A stretch of 64,000 bases of DNA from Candidatus Nanohalarchaeota archaeon (GCA_022729235.1 JALDAJ010000001.1:248001-312000); one strand, 5' to 3'. Positions 26,813 to 35,995 are shown, counted from the stretch's first letter. Program-made: numbers and translations. Notes: generated from the sequence alone by a model not told the origin.

Positions 26813-28750
26813 ATGTCTCTCCTAGGAAGTCTCAAGAACACGTTTGTATCCGGCGGTGAGGACAAGAGAGATCTTGCTTTCGAGACTTCAGAGGAACTGG
26901 ATTTCACGTTGAGCGAGAAGAAGGATGTAAAGATCACGGCCAAAGTCGACAAGCTGGCGGATGTAGACGTCAAGTATCCTCTTATCAAGCCTTTTGCGTA
27001 CGCACATATCAAGTGGGACGAGGAGAAAAAGGAGATTATCTATAACCTGGAGGAGCCTTCTCTCAGCGATGAAGAGGAGGATATGCTGGAAACTATAAAA
27101 GACAACTTATCCGAGAAGCTTGATGTCTCGCTGAGCTCGATGGGAGACAGGGAAAAGGTAATAGGGTTCTTGGAGGAAAAAATCAACGAGCTTCTTCTAG
27201 AACTTGGAATCGAGATGACCGAGAAACAGCACAACAAGATAATGTACTACATATACCGCGATTTTGTCGGATTAGGGAAAATCGAGCCTTTCATGCATGA
27301 CCCATACATAGAGGACCTAGGGGCGGACGGAACCGGCATCCCTATCTTCGCTGTTCACTCCGAATTCGGGTCTGTGAAAAGCGATGTTGTATTCAAAGAT
27401 CAAGAAGACCTGAAGAACCTGGTCATAAAACTGGCTGAGCGGTGCGGAAAATACGTTTCCTACGCCAACCCTCTGCTCGATGGTGCGCTACCAGACGGGT
27501 CCCGTGTCAATGCTTCACTGACGGAGGATGTAACCTCTCACGGTCCGACATTCTCGATAAGAAAGTTCCAGGAAACACCGTTCTCTGCAATCGACATAAT
27601 GGACCTTGGAACAGCAAACGCAGATCTCATGGCTTACATGTGGATACTGATGCAGTACCAGCAGTCATTGCTGATAGTAGGGGGTACCGCTACAGGTAAA
27701 ACATCGTTCCTGAACGCCTGCGTCTCGTTCATCCCGCCAGAGGACAAAATCGTGTCGATCGAGGACACGCGCGAGCTCAGGCTTCCGCACGAGAACTGGA
27801 TCCCCTCTGTCACAAGAGAGATGTTTGGTACACAGAACTCAAGCGATGTGGACATGAATCAGCTCCTGAAAGAGTCGTTCCGTGAGAACCCGGACTACGT
27901 CATCGTCGGAGAAGTCAGGGGAGAGGAAGCGTCTGTACTGTTCCAGGGTATGGCATCCGGGCACCCTTCAATCGGTACTATGCACGCCTCGGGACCGAAC
28001 GATGTCGTGAAAAGGCTCGTGACACCCCCTATCTCGCTTTCACCCGCTCTCGTAGAGTCGCTCGATGCTATCGTGGTCATGACACACGCGAAGGGTGTAG
28101 AAAAATCTGCTAGGAGAGCAAGGAATATACACGAGGTCCAGAAGATAATGGGTGACTCCCGGAGTGCAAGAACTAACACTGCTTTCTCATGGACTGCCAG
28201 AGATGATTCGTTCACGGGAGATGAAGACCCGTACCTTTTCAGCCAGATAAGCACGGATTTCGGCATAACAAAAGAGGAGCTCCGGCAGGAACTGGTAGAC
28301 CGGGCTGCGGTACTGGAGTGGCTGCAGGAGAAAGGAGTAAAGAACTTCAACAAGGTATCAAAGATAATAGCGGAGTACTACAAGAACAAGGACGAGATAA
28401 TGAAGATGGTTAATGCTGAAGCGGGAGAATACTCGTTGAAAGAAGTTATAGAAGCTGAAGACAAGGTAGATATCTCACACACGGAAAGACTGGACTCCGC
28501 GATGGAAAGAGAAAGCGATAGAGACGTACAGGAGCTTGAATCAGAACTCAAGGATATGGACAGGGATCTGGATGGAAGTGATAGTCTGGAGAAGAAGATT
28601 AGTTCAGAAGAAAACCCTGTTGAAGACCTCGAGAAAATCCTCAGGGATGAAAGAAAGAAGATAGAGGATATAAGAGGGAAGAAACCCGGAGAAGGAGACC
28701 CGTTCAACGACTCTGATGTCGAAGTCGAGACCGACCCCTTTGAGGCGTAA
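26813..28750 (+). CDS. Type IV pilus/archaellum-type secretion ATPase
   Basis: This is a 645-residue GspE/TadA/ArlI-superfamily protein. Walker A is GGTATGKTS (290-298), the Asp box SIEDTRELRLPHEN follows, Walker B is VIVGEVRGEE (363-372), and the His box is ASGHPSIGTMHA (381-392). The C-terminal approximately 130 residues are an acidic coiled coil absent from most homologues. It powers pilin assembly or rotation. It heads an operon with the KaiC/ArlH-like ATPase and two TadC-like membrane proteins. Confidence 0.92.
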   Translation: MSLLGSLKNTFVSGGEDKRDLAFETSEELDFTLSEKKDVKITAKVDKLADVDVKYPLIKPFAYAHIKWDEEKKEIIYNLEEPSLSDEEEDMLETIKDNLSEKLDVSLSSMGDREKVIGFLEEKINELLLELGIEMTEKQHNKIMYYIYRDFVGLGKIEPFMHDPYIEDLGADGTGIPIFAVHSEFGSVKSDVVFKDQEDLKNLVIKLAERCGKYVSYANPLLDGALPDGSRVNASLTEDVTSHGPTFSIRKFQETPFSAIDIMDLGTANADLMAYMWILMQYQQSLLIVGGTATGKTSFLNACVSFIPPEDKIVSIEDTRELRLPHENWIPSVTREMFGTQNSSDVDMNQLLKESFRENPDYVIVGEVRGEEASVLFQGMASGHPSIGTMHASGPNDVVKRLVTPPISLSPALVESLDAIVVMTHAKGVEKSARRARNIHEVQKIMGDSRSARTNTAFSWTARDDSFTGDEDPYLFSQISTDFGITKEELRQELVDRAAVLEWLQEKGVKNFNKVSKIIAEYYKNKDEIMKMVNAEAGEYSLKEVIEAEDKVDISHTERLDSAMERESDRDVQELESELKDMDRDLDGSDSLEKKISSEENPVEDLEKILRDERKKIEDIRGKKPGEGDPFNDSDVEVETDPFEA

Positions 28751-28752
28751 AA

Positions 28753-29391
28753 ATGGAAAGAGTAAAATCCGGTATAAACAACTTTGATCGCCTACTGGGA
28801 GGAGGTCTACCCAAAAGACAGCTGGTTCTAGTGGAAGGTGCGCCCGGATGCGGCAAGTCCAACCTGGGGCTGGAGTTCCTTTACAGAGGAGCTCAGAAAG
28901 GAGAGCACGGTCTGTATGTCTCATTCCAGGACACTCAACCTGAGGTTATCAGGACCACGACCTTTGACTGGGAGTTCGAGAAAATGGTTGAAAATAACCG
29001 GATAAACATCAGGAAATTCGATCCATACCGTTACGAGCATATAGCCGAGATGCTGCGTACAGCTGTCAAAGAGAATAACGCTGATAGAGTCGTTCTAGAC
29101 CCCATAACAGACCTTGATCTCTACATCGACACGAGAAAAGATCAGCGGAAAAACCTGTTGCAAATAAAAAAGGAAATCCGGGAACTGGACTGTACAACGA
29201 TTCTTATAGCGGAGAAAGAAGAGGCTACAGAACTCGAGGAAGAAGTCGCAGACGCTATCATAGAACTGGAGCTTTTGAGAGAAGAAGGAATGGTAAAAAG
29301 GCATATATTCGTGAAAAAGTTAAAGGGATCTGACTACAACCACGGCGTCCATAACTACATAATCAACAGCGACGGAATAAAGATACAATGA
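28753..29391 (+). CDS. RecA/KaiC-superfamily ATPase (ArlH-like)
   Basis: This 212-residue single-domain RecA-fold protein has Walker A GAPGCGKS (29-36), GLYVSFQDT, and a Walker B region RVVLDPITDLDLY. ArlH (FlaH) is the KaiC-like partner of the archaellum motor ATPase; position 2 bp after the secretion ATPase fits such a role. It may alternatively be a general KaiC-like switch. Confidence 0.8.
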   Translation: MERVKSGINNFDRLLGGGLPKRQLVLVEGAPGCGKSNLGLEFLYRGAQKGEHGLYVSFQDTQPEVIRTTTFDWEFEKMVENNRINIRKFDPYRYEHIAEMLRTAVKENNADRVVLDPITDLDLYIDTRKDQRKNLLQIKKEIRELDCTTILIAEKEEATELEEEVADAIIELELLREEGMVKRHIFVKKLKGSDYNHGVHNYIINSDGIKIQ

Positions 29392-29447
29392 CTGACCGAA
29401 TCCGTGAGTTGTTCGTACCAGTAAACACGGACGGTGTAACCGTATGA
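29388..29447 (+). CDS. 19-codon linker ORF between motor genes
   Basis: ATG at 29388 overlaps the TGA of the ArlH-like gene, and the ORF's own TGA at 29445-29447 overlaps the ATG of the following TadC-like gene. Both junctions are ATGA. The peptide is MTDRIRELFVPVNTDGVTV. The double overlap fits the coupling used elsewhere in this genome, suggesting a translated bridge rather than chance, but a 19-residue product is unproven. Confidence 0.35.
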   Translation: MTDRIRELFVPVNTDGVTV

Positions 29448-30367
29448 CATCAGACCCCTTCCGATCTACCGTTAGAAAACGGGTAAAAAACGCCCTCAAA
29501 ACAAACAGTTTGTCCGCGGCGTCAAACGCCCTTTTCGGGTCGACAGCTGATAAACACAGCGAACATTTTGAAGACCTCAAAGAAGACCTGAAAAAAGCGG
29601 ATATGGACGTTCTCTACCGCACCTACGTGTCAAAGATGTTCCTGTATACAACCCTCGCCTTCATTTTCTCCACGGTAATGGGTCTGGGATACAGCATGGT
29701 GAATAGCCTGGCGCCTCTACAGGCAGTAAGGTTCTCAATCGGATTACCTCTCGCATTTTCAGTTCTGGTATTCGGATTAATGTACCTGTATCCTTCCCAG
29801 AGAGCGAAGAGACGGAAGAGAAACATAGAGGAAAACCTTCCCTTCGCACTCAACCACCTCAGCGCCATCGCAACCTCAGGAATACCTCCCAGTTCGATGT
29901 TCCAGCTCCTGCACGGGTTCGAAGAATACGGGGCGATTTCAGAAGAGGCTGGAGAGATCTCCCGGCGTGTTAACGTCTTCGGGGAGGATCTTACAACAGC
30001 ACTAAGAGAAGTTGCTGAAAGATCACCCAGCCAAGACTGGAGCGAGATTCTATACGGTATGCTGTCAACGATAGAGACCGGAGGAAATATCGATGAATAC
30101 ATGAGACAGAAAGCAGACGAGGCACTCTTCGATCTTAAGATAGAGCGCGAGAAGGAGATCGAACGTATAAGCACCTATGCATCTTTCTATACCGCCATCC
30201 TGATTGCAGCACCAGTCTTCCTCGTAGTTATCCTTGCAGTGATGAACCTGCTCGGTGGTCGGCTAATGGGTTTCGAGATAAGAGACCTGATGTGGCTCGG
30301 CGTCCACGTGATTATCCCTGTGATAAACACCCTATTCATAATATTCCTGGCACTGAAGGTGGACTAG
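29444..30367 (+). CDS. TadC/ArlJ-like pilus assembly platform protein
   Basis: This 307-residue protein has two N-terminal transmembrane helices (about 66-86, 92-112), a cytoplasmic T2SSF helical bundle (LPFALNHLSAIATSGIPPSSM ... SIETGGNIDEYM, split), and two C-terminal transmembrane helices (about 245-268, 280-304). Such proteins form the membrane platform for pilin assembly. It is followed by a second, larger platform protein with no gap, as in archaeal Tad/EppA-type systems. Confidence 0.85.
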   Translation: MTSDPFRSTVRKRVKNALKTNSLSAASNALFGSTADKHSEHFEDLKEDLKKADMDVLYRTYVSKMFLYTTLAFIFSTVMGLGYSMVNSLAPLQAVRFSIGLPLAFSVLVFGLMYLYPSQRAKRRKRNIEENLPFALNHLSAIATSGIPPSSMFQLLHGFEEYGAISEEAGEISRRVNVFGEDLTTALREVAERSPSQDWSEILYGMLSTIETGGNIDEYMRQKADEALFDLKIEREKEIERISTYASFYTAILIAAPVFLVVILAVMNLLGGRLMGFEIRDLMWLGVHVIIPVINTLFIIFLALKVD

Positions 30368-31585
30368 ATGGAGAAAAGCACTAAAGAGAAGTACGAACTG
30401 AAGATCAAGAACTTCTGGCGGCGAAATGAGAGGCTGATAGTTCTTATCGCCGCCGCAGCTATCGCAGGACTTATGCTTGCATTAGCAAATACATGGTACT
30501 ACAACCATACGACAAACAAGTTCACGCTCGACCAGCCCCAGGTAATCGATAACGAGAACGACGCAACGTTCAGCTTTGAACTCGAAAACCCCAGGGTAAC
30601 CACTGAAACAATTATAGAACTTGAGTTACAGAACGTCAGGAGAGACTCTGATGTACATATCTCCGTGAATGGAGAGACACTGCAGCAGATAACAAGCGAA
30701 GAAACCGTTATCAGCGTCCCTCCCGAGTTACTTGAAAACAATAACCAGGTCAGAATCTACAGGGAAACTATAGGATTTGACACCCAGGAACTAGTCGCTG
30801 CAGAAGTCGTCTCACACACGAACTTTCAGCAACTGATGTTCGTACTCCTCAACCTCTCCGCTTTTATCCTGATATTCATCCCCCTGGGTTACGTAAAATA
30901 CCAGGAATACGTGGAAAGGAAGAAAATAGAAGACCAGTTCCCCTCCTTCCTCCGGGATATCGTCCAGGGTAACCGCGCCGGCATGTCACTACCCCAGGCA
31001 ATACAGAACACACAGAACAGTAGCTATGGTCCTCTAGACGACCATATACAGAAGATGTCCGCCCAGATAGAATGGGGTGTACCCTTCGACGAAGTACTCA
31101 AGAACTTTGGAAATGAAGTTGGCTCACCGCTCATAAAGAGGAGTGCTGACACTATAATACAGGCCTATACCTCCGGAGGTAACATACAGGATGTTCTGGA
31201 ATCCGTTGGAGAAAACATTCGCTCAATCAAGCAGTTGAAAGAGGAGCGTACAAGCCAGCTGTACGGCGAAATGATAACCGGGTACATAGTCTACTTTATC
31301 TTCATCGGCATCCTTGTCGCACTGATGACATTCCTTCTACCAAATCTTGCAGACGCATCCGAGGCAATGGGTGGCGGAATAGGCATACTTGGAGAAAGCG
31401 GAGGTGGAGATCTGCAGGAAAACATCTCTCTATACGAAGTCTGGTTCTCAAGACTAGTATTTATACAGGCACTCTTCTCCGGCGTAATAATCGGGAAACT
31501 CGCCGAGGGCGAACTCAAGGCAGGACTGAAACACTCCGCGATACTGTTCGCAGTAGGATACCTTTCCGTCACGTTCTTCCTGTGA
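30368..31585 (+). CDS. TadC/ArlJ-like platform protein with an external domain
   Basis: This is a 405-residue protein. The first transmembrane helix (about 20-40) is followed by about 110 residues of beta-rich extracellular sequence (TFSFELENPRV ... VHISVNGETLQQ). Then come a second helix (about 156-176), the T2SSF domain (QFPSFLRDIVQGNRAGMSLP) and further membrane helices. The outward domain between the first two helices is unusual for TadC proteins and may contact the pilus base. It abuts the preceding gene. Confidence 0.82.
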   Translation: MEKSTKEKYELKIKNFWRRNERLIVLIAAAAIAGLMLALANTWYYNHTTNKFTLDQPQVIDNENDATFSFELENPRVTTETIIELELQNVRRDSDVHISVNGETLQQITSEETVISVPPELLENNNQVRIYRETIGFDTQELVAAEVVSHTNFQQLMFVLLNLSAFILIFIPLGYVKYQEYVERKKIEDQFPSFLRDIVQGNRAGMSLPQAIQNTQNSSYGPLDDHIQKMSAQIEWGVPFDEVLKNFGNEVGSPLIKRSADTIIQAYTSGGNIQDVLESVGENIRSIKQLKEERTSQLYGEMITGYIVYFIFIGILVALMTFLLPNLADASEAMGGGIGILGESGGGDLQENISLYEVWFSRLVFIQALFSGVIIGKLAEGELKAGLKHSAILFAVGYLSVTFFL

Positions 31586-31625
31586 CACGTACCAAATAAA
31601 AACAAGCTCTCACAAACGCAAGTAT

Positions 31626-32051
31626 ATGCGAAAAGGTATTTCTCCACTGATAGCTTCCGTGTTACTCCTGGCAGTTACCCTATCGATTGCAAGCATCTTC
31701 TCGGGCTGGGGACCTGACATCGTAAGAACAGTAACTGACGAAACAGGAAACCAGACGGAGCAAACAATCAGCTGCAACCAGGCATCTCTAAGTATCGAAT
31801 CGGCAAAGTACTTCACGGGTGACGGTGAAACCTCCGTAGTAATCAGAAATACCGGTACATCTAATCTGGACGAAGTCCTGGTCTCCGCCTGGCAGGACAA
31901 TCTTCCGATGGAAGATGCAGAGGAGACAGTAGAAGTAGATCGGGGAGACTTTGAAACCATAAATCTGACAACTACGTCCGGTCCTGATAGAATTGAAGCA
32001 TTCTCCAGACAGTGTTCAGACGTATGGGATGATGAGGAAGAGATAAACTAA
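31626..32051 (+). CDS. Type IV pilin-like protein
   Basis: This is a 141-residue protein. Residues MRKGISPLIASVLLLAVTLS form a class III (prepilin) signal: a short basic leader with cleavage expected after KG, then a hydrophobic helix. The ISPLIA pattern is typical of archaeal pilins. The C-terminal domain has two cysteines. It follows the platform genes and is the likely major subunit or a minor pilin. Confidence 0.85.
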   Translation: MRKGISPLIASVLLLAVTLSIASIFSGWGPDIVRTVTDETGNQTEQTISCNQASLSIESAKYFTGDGETSVVIRNTGTSNLDEVLVSAWQDNLPMEDAEETVEVDRGDFETINLTTTSGPDRIEAFSRQCSDVWDDEEEIN

Positions 32052-32060
32052 AGTGATCCG

Positions 32061-32489
32061 ATGAAAGGTATTTCACACATAGTATCCGCAGTAATCGTGC
32101 TTGCAGTCGGCATCACAGCAGTATCCATATATGCAGAATGGGCTCCCTATCTAGCCGAGAATATCGCGGGAGATGCAGCTGAACAAACCGATCAAGAGAT
32201 AAAATGCCGGAACGCAGCTATTACAGTTGAAAACGCAGAATACAGCCAGAGCGGGCAAATAGCTTTCTTTGACCTGGAAAACACAGGTACAATAAGACTG
32301 TCAGATGGACTTAATGTTGGCGCCCTCACCTCATCAACCGTCCTGAACAGAACCACTGTGTCCTCCCTAGATGTCGGAGAGACACAGCACATAACCATCA
32401 GAACCGATAGAACTCCAGAACGTCTCATGGTCAGCAGCATTGACTGTCCAGAAATAAAAGCCGAGACAGAGAGAATCGATATAGATTAA
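32061..32489 (+). CDS. Type IV pilin-like protein
   Basis: This 142-residue protein begins MKGISHIVSAVIVLAVGI, a class III signal, with the same overall layout as the gene upstream, including paired cysteines (KCRNA and DCPE). The two are tandem pilins of the motor operon, separated by 9 bp. Whether they mix in one filament is unknown. Confidence 0.82.
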   Translation: MKGISHIVSAVIVLAVGITAVSIYAEWAPYLAENIAGDAAEQTDQEIKCRNAAITVENAEYSQSGQIAFFDLENTGTIRLSDGLNVGALTSSTVLNRTTVSSLDVGETQHITIRTDRTPERLMVSSIDCPEIKAETERIDID

Positions 32490-32544
32490 ATCTGAGCCGT
32501 CTACAGTAGTAAAAAATGTAAATACAAACCACATATCTTCTTCT

Positions 32545-32742
32545 ATGACAGAGAATTTCTGGATAATAGAGCTCTACAACGATGAAACAGCGAACATCTC
32601 AGTAACCTCTAAAGCAGAGATAGAAGCGCTGGAGAAAAACGGAGATATCGAAGACTGGCAGTGGGAACCTGCCTCAGAAGCCTCGGAGGACGACATGATC
32701 GAGAGAGCGGAAGACCACGGCTACGAACACGACCCGTGGTAA
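32545..32742 (+). CDS. Small acidic hypothetical protein
   Basis: This 65-residue soluble protein is rich in Glu/Asp and Trp (DWQWEP), with no signal or membrane segment. It follows the pilin genes with a 55-bp gap. No family recognised. Confidence 0.5.
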   Translation: MTENFWIIELYNDETANISVTSKAEIEALEKNGDIEDWQWEPASEASEDDMIERAEDHGYEHDPW

Positions 32743-32744
32743 CC

Positions 32745-32940
32745 CTATAGAAACTCAGTACCGTACTGCGCCATTATGTCCGCAGATTCGTGGTACATTC
32801 CAGGGTTCTCAAGATAGTGTTCTACCACCCCGTCAACTAAACCATCCACCCCATAAGCAATACCTTCAAAATATTCTAGACATGACTCCCCAAGAGACTC
32901 CTCTGTATATAACTCCAGTTCGACAAAATTCAGGACACGA
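32745..32940 (-). pseudogene. Possible 5'-truncated gene beside a tRNA-Phe duplication
   Basis: The minus strand from about 32940 to 32745 encodes about 62 residues with protein-like composition (VLNFVELELYTEESLGESC ... MAQYGTEFL). It has no in-frame ATG, GTG or TTG before the reading frame enters the truncated tRNA-Phe copy at 32941-32964. The only upstream ATG (33050) lies inside tRNA-Phe. The 5' end of this gene appears to have been replaced by the duplication. A non-standard start is the alternative. Confidence 0.4.
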
Positions 32941-32964
32941 AGTGTAGCCGAGCCCGGATTTGAA
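32941..32964 (-). repeat. Truncated copy of the tRNA-Phe 3' end, fused to a hairpin
   Basis: Positions 32941-32964 match 33011-33034 with one mismatch, exactly 70 bp apart. On the minus strand the copy runs from the T-loop through the acceptor strand into the trailer. Directly 5' of it (minus strand) is the hairpin GAAGAC/GTCTTC at 32968-32981, ending in TTCGAA, which runs into the copied T-loop. Same design as the tRNA-Ala copy at 11635. Confidence 0.65.
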
Positions 32965-33014
32965 TTCGAAGACAAGTCTTCTGCAACCAAATGCGGGCAT
33001 AGGCACACAAAGTG

Positions 33015-33132
33015 TGGCCGAGCCCGGATTTGAACCGGGGACAACTGCATAGCTGAACTACGTTCACCGAAACACCGACTGGATGTCGGCGTGTCTTCAG
33101 TGCAGCGCTCTCCCAGGCTGAGCTACTCGGCC
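33015..33132 (-). tRNA. tRNA-Phe (anticodon GAA) with a 44-nt intron
   Basis: Minus strand: acceptor GGCCGAG (33132-33126) pairs with CTCGGCC (33022-33016), discriminator A. Anticodon stem CTGCA/TGCAG; loop CT-GAA-G, intron 33051-33094 at 37/38, then A38. CTGA of the loop pairs with TCAG near the intron end. The intron starts ACACGCCGAC with GTCGG-TGT pairing. Trailer CACACTTTGTGTG is palindromic. Confidence 0.93.
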
Positions 33133-33225
33133 GCAAAACTCTCTGTAACTCTAGTTTGATAGGTGAGTTTTAAGAATTGAAAGCATAGCATCGTTCTCAT
33201 AAATCTTCTTCTTCAAAGCCCAATT

Positions 33226-34218
33226 ATGACAGAAGAAACCAGGGACCACGTCCTGCCGGGAACGGAAGAGGAGCATCTCGGAGAAGAAGTGAAGGGGTAC
33301 GACTTCAGAGGCGAGTTCGACCTTGAAGAGATGCTGGAGAGCTACGAGACCACCGGCTTCCAGGCCACACACCTGAAAGAGGCTATCGATCTCGTGAAGA
33401 AGATGCGAGAGGAAGATGCAAAGATATTCCTGACCTTTACATCCAATATAATCTCATCCGGTCTCCGGGAGACTATCGCATACCTTGCCCGTGAAGACTT
33501 TGTGGATGTAATGATAACCTCCTCTGGCTCCCATACAGAAGACGTTATCAAGACCGCGAAGGAGTTCAAGATGGGAGACTGGGACGCCAACGAGGCGGAG
33601 CTGCGCGAACAGGGCATCAACCGGCTCGGCAACATCTACGTAGAGTCAGACTGCTACGTCTGGCTGGAAAAATGGCTCAACGACGAGTTCTTCCCAGACT
33701 TCTTCGACGAAGAAAAAATCAGGACGCCTACAGAGGTCGCACAGGAGCTCGGTAGAAAGGTCGGAGCGGACAGCGACCTTGATGGAAGCGATTCCTTCCT
33801 CTACCACGCCTCCGAAAACGATATACCGGTCTACTGTCCCGCGCTAATCGATGCGGAAATCGGCGACTTCCTGTTCTACTACCGGCAGGAGGTCGATGCG
33901 GAGATAGGTATTGAGATACTTGATGACTGGGACTCACTTATCCACGAAGCCGTTGAAGCCGAAAAGACAGGTATTATCGCGGTCGGTGACGGCGTCCCAA
34001 AACACCAGGCAATCATGTCCAACCTGTTCAAGGGCGGCAGCGACTACGCAGTCTACATATCGACAGGAATGGAGGGAGACGGCTCCCTCTCAGGCGCACC
34101 ACCTAAAGAAGCCGTTTCCTGGGGCAAGATAAAGGAGAACACAAGGAACTACACGCAGGTCGAGGCAGAAGCAACGCTCGTGTTTCCATTACTGGTTGCA
34201 GCGGCGTTCAAGCGTTAA
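33226..34218 (+). CDS. Deoxyhypusine synthase
   Basis: This 330-residue protein has the NAD-binding core and the active-site stretch GSLSGAPPKEAVSWGKI near residues 285-301, where the Lys of SWGK is the catalytic residue. It also has ISTGMEGDG. The enzyme transfers aminobutyl from spermidine to a lysine of translation factor aIF5A. The aIF5A gene is not in the window. It starts 93 bp downstream of the divergent tRNA-Phe. Confidence 0.93.
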   Translation: MTEETRDHVLPGTEEEHLGEEVKGYDFRGEFDLEEMLESYETTGFQATHLKEAIDLVKKMREEDAKIFLTFTSNIISSGLRETIAYLAREDFVDVMITSSGSHTEDVIKTAKEFKMGDWDANEAELREQGINRLGNIYVESDCYVWLEKWLNDEFFPDFFDEEKIRTPTEVAQELGRKVGADSDLDGSDSFLYHASENDIPVYCPALIDAEIGDFLFYYRQEVDAEIGIEILDDWDSLIHEAVEAEKTGIIAVGDGVPKHQAIMSNLFKGGSDYAVYISTGMEGDGSLSGAPPKEAVSWGKIKENTRNYTQVEAEATLVFPLLVAAAFKR

Positions 34219-34267
34219 CAGGCGAAAAACTTAAAAAAATAGTCTTCTTTCCCGATTATTACGATAT

Positions 34268-35110
34268 ATGTCGACAAGTACATCTCAAGGTATAGAAGAG
34301 TCTGTAGAATTGCCCGAGGAATTAGAATGGCTTGAAGATAGAGACCGCTATCATTCGGAGTCTATTCTGTCTCCCGACAGCAACTTTCCAGACAGGATTC
34401 TAGTAGATGAAGACGTGTTCGAAAAGCTACCTCTATCCAGACAAGGACAAATGACACTCAGCTATGAGAATCCCGATTCTCAAGAGTTCTTGCAGTTTAT
34501 ACATCCCTTCCTAGATGATGAAGACCACAGTTATAAAGAAAGATTGCTGCAGGCAGTAGTAAGAATCCATAACAACGAAAAGATGAGAGAACTGGGAATC
34601 ACACCTCTGGTTAGATATGACGACGACAGTATAGAACATATACCATTTGGAATGGACAACTTCGTCGCAATACGTGGAGAACTAGTAAACGAGGATGACT
34701 TCTTCCACGATCCTCCCCCAAAATTAATAGGAGAGTACCGTGACGAATTCGAAGATGTAGGATGGAAGATGTATGACGCCATAAGGCAGGGAGAGATCGC
34801 ATATATAGAAGGAAAAGGGTCTTGGATTGAAGATCTTCTCAGCAACAGAGCTATTTACAACCAAAAAGTTGTAGTAACAGATATGGGCGAACTCGGTCCC
34901 GAGATGTTTAGATATTTCCAGGAGTTGGATTCATCAGTACGAGACTTCGTATTCGACGAATTTGACGAGGCACCATTTTACAACGAATTAGAATTTCTAG
35001 GAGAGCCTAACCTGATAGAAAGATTCCTTGAGCACTATAATACACCTATGGACCATAACAAGAATGCCATGTCTCTCCAAGAAGATCAAACTAGATCCCA
35101 CTTTTATTAG
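34268..35110 (+). CDS. Hypothetical acidic protein
   Basis: This 280-residue soluble acidic protein has no recognisable domain, signal peptide or membrane segment. Its coding sequence is more AT-rich than the flanking deoxyhypusine synthase and aldo-keto reductase genes. Function unknown. Confidence 0.6.
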   Translation: MSTSTSQGIEESVELPEELEWLEDRDRYHSESILSPDSNFPDRILVDEDVFEKLPLSRQGQMTLSYENPDSQEFLQFIHPFLDDEDHSYKERLLQAVVRIHNNEKMRELGITPLVRYDDDSIEHIPFGMDNFVAIRGELVNEDDFFHDPPPKLIGEYRDEFEDVGWKMYDAIRQGEIAYIEGKGSWIEDLLSNRAIYNQKVVVTDMGELGPEMFRYFQELDSSVRDFVFDEFDEAPFYNELEFLGEPNLIERFLEHYNTPMDHNKNAMSLQEDQTRSHFY

Positions 35111-35176
35111 AAGTCTTCAAGAACATACTCTTCTCCAACAACGAAATTAAATAGGGCTCTTCAGGATAAAAATACC

Positions 35177-35995
35177 ATGAAGTACGTCGAGATGCAGGGT
35201 GAGAAAGTCCCGGCGCTCGGGTTCGGTACGTGGCAGATAAAAGGGAGAAACTGTGTGGAAGGTGTAAAGGATGCGCTTGACATGGGCTACCGGCACATCG
35301 ACACGGCGCAGGCGTACGGCAATGAGGCGGAGGTAGGAAAGGCTATCGCGGAGTCGGATGTTTCCCGGGAGAACATCTGGCTGACCACCAAGGTATGGCG
35401 TGACAACTTGAACCGCGAGAACCTTAAAGACTCTGTTGAGAAAAGCCTTGAGAAACTGGGAACCAACTACGTTGATTTACTACTCATACACTGGCCCTTC
35501 CCGGAGATAGAACTTGAACCTGTCCTGGAAGAGATGAACGACCTCGTGGAAGAGAACCAGGCGTTCAACATCGGGGTCAGCAACTTTACTGCAGAGCAAA
35601 TAGAGAGGGTGCAGGAGTTATCCCGTGTAAAACTCCTGGCGAACCAGGCGGAGTATCACCCGTTCCTGAGTCAGGAAAAGGTTCTCGAAACATGCAGGGC
35701 GCACGACATGATGCTGACCGCGTATTCCCCGCTGGCGAGAGGCGACGTTATAGGAAACGAGACCCTGGAAGAGATAGGTTCGCGCTACGGTAAGACTGAG
35801 GCACAGATCGCTCTCCGTTGGCTGGTGCAGCAGGAAGGTGTCAGTGCGATACCAAAAGCTGCGAGCCATGTTCACCGGGAGGATAACTTCAATATCTTCG
35901 ACTTCGAGTTAACCAGTGAAGAGATGGAGCGTATCCATAACCTCACAAGAGGCGACAGGAAGGTAAATCCCTCGTTTGCACCCGACCGGGACTGA
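35177..35995 (+). CDS. Aldo/keto reductase
   Basis: This 272-residue protein has GYRHIDTAQAYGNE (about 37-50; catalytic Tyr), LLIHWP with catalytic His, IGVSNF, and IPKAASHVHREDN for NADPH binding, the standard aldo-keto reductase set. It reduces aldehydes or ketones with NAD(P)H. The physiological substrate is unknown. It is monocistronic, and the AT-rich upstream AAATAGG may be the promoter. Confidence 0.92.
   Translation: MKYVEMQGEKVPALGFGTWQIKGRNCVEGVKDALDMGYRHIDTAQAYGNEAEVGKAIAESDVSRENIWLTTKVWRDNLNRENLKDSVEKSLEKLGTNYVDLLLIHWPFPEIELEPVLEEMNDLVEENQAFNIGVSNFTAEQIERVQELSRVKLLANQAEYHPFLSQEKVLETCRAHDMMLTAYSPLARGDVIGNETLEEIGSRYGKTEAQIALRWLVQQEGVSAIPKAASHVHREDNFNIFDFELTSEEMERIHNLTRGDRKVNPSFAPDRD

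Noticed and set aside
32745-33050. Full 101-codon minus-strand frame starting at 33050
   Set aside because: Its first part lies in tRNA-Phe and the truncated tRNA copy; only the portion below 32940 looks like protein.
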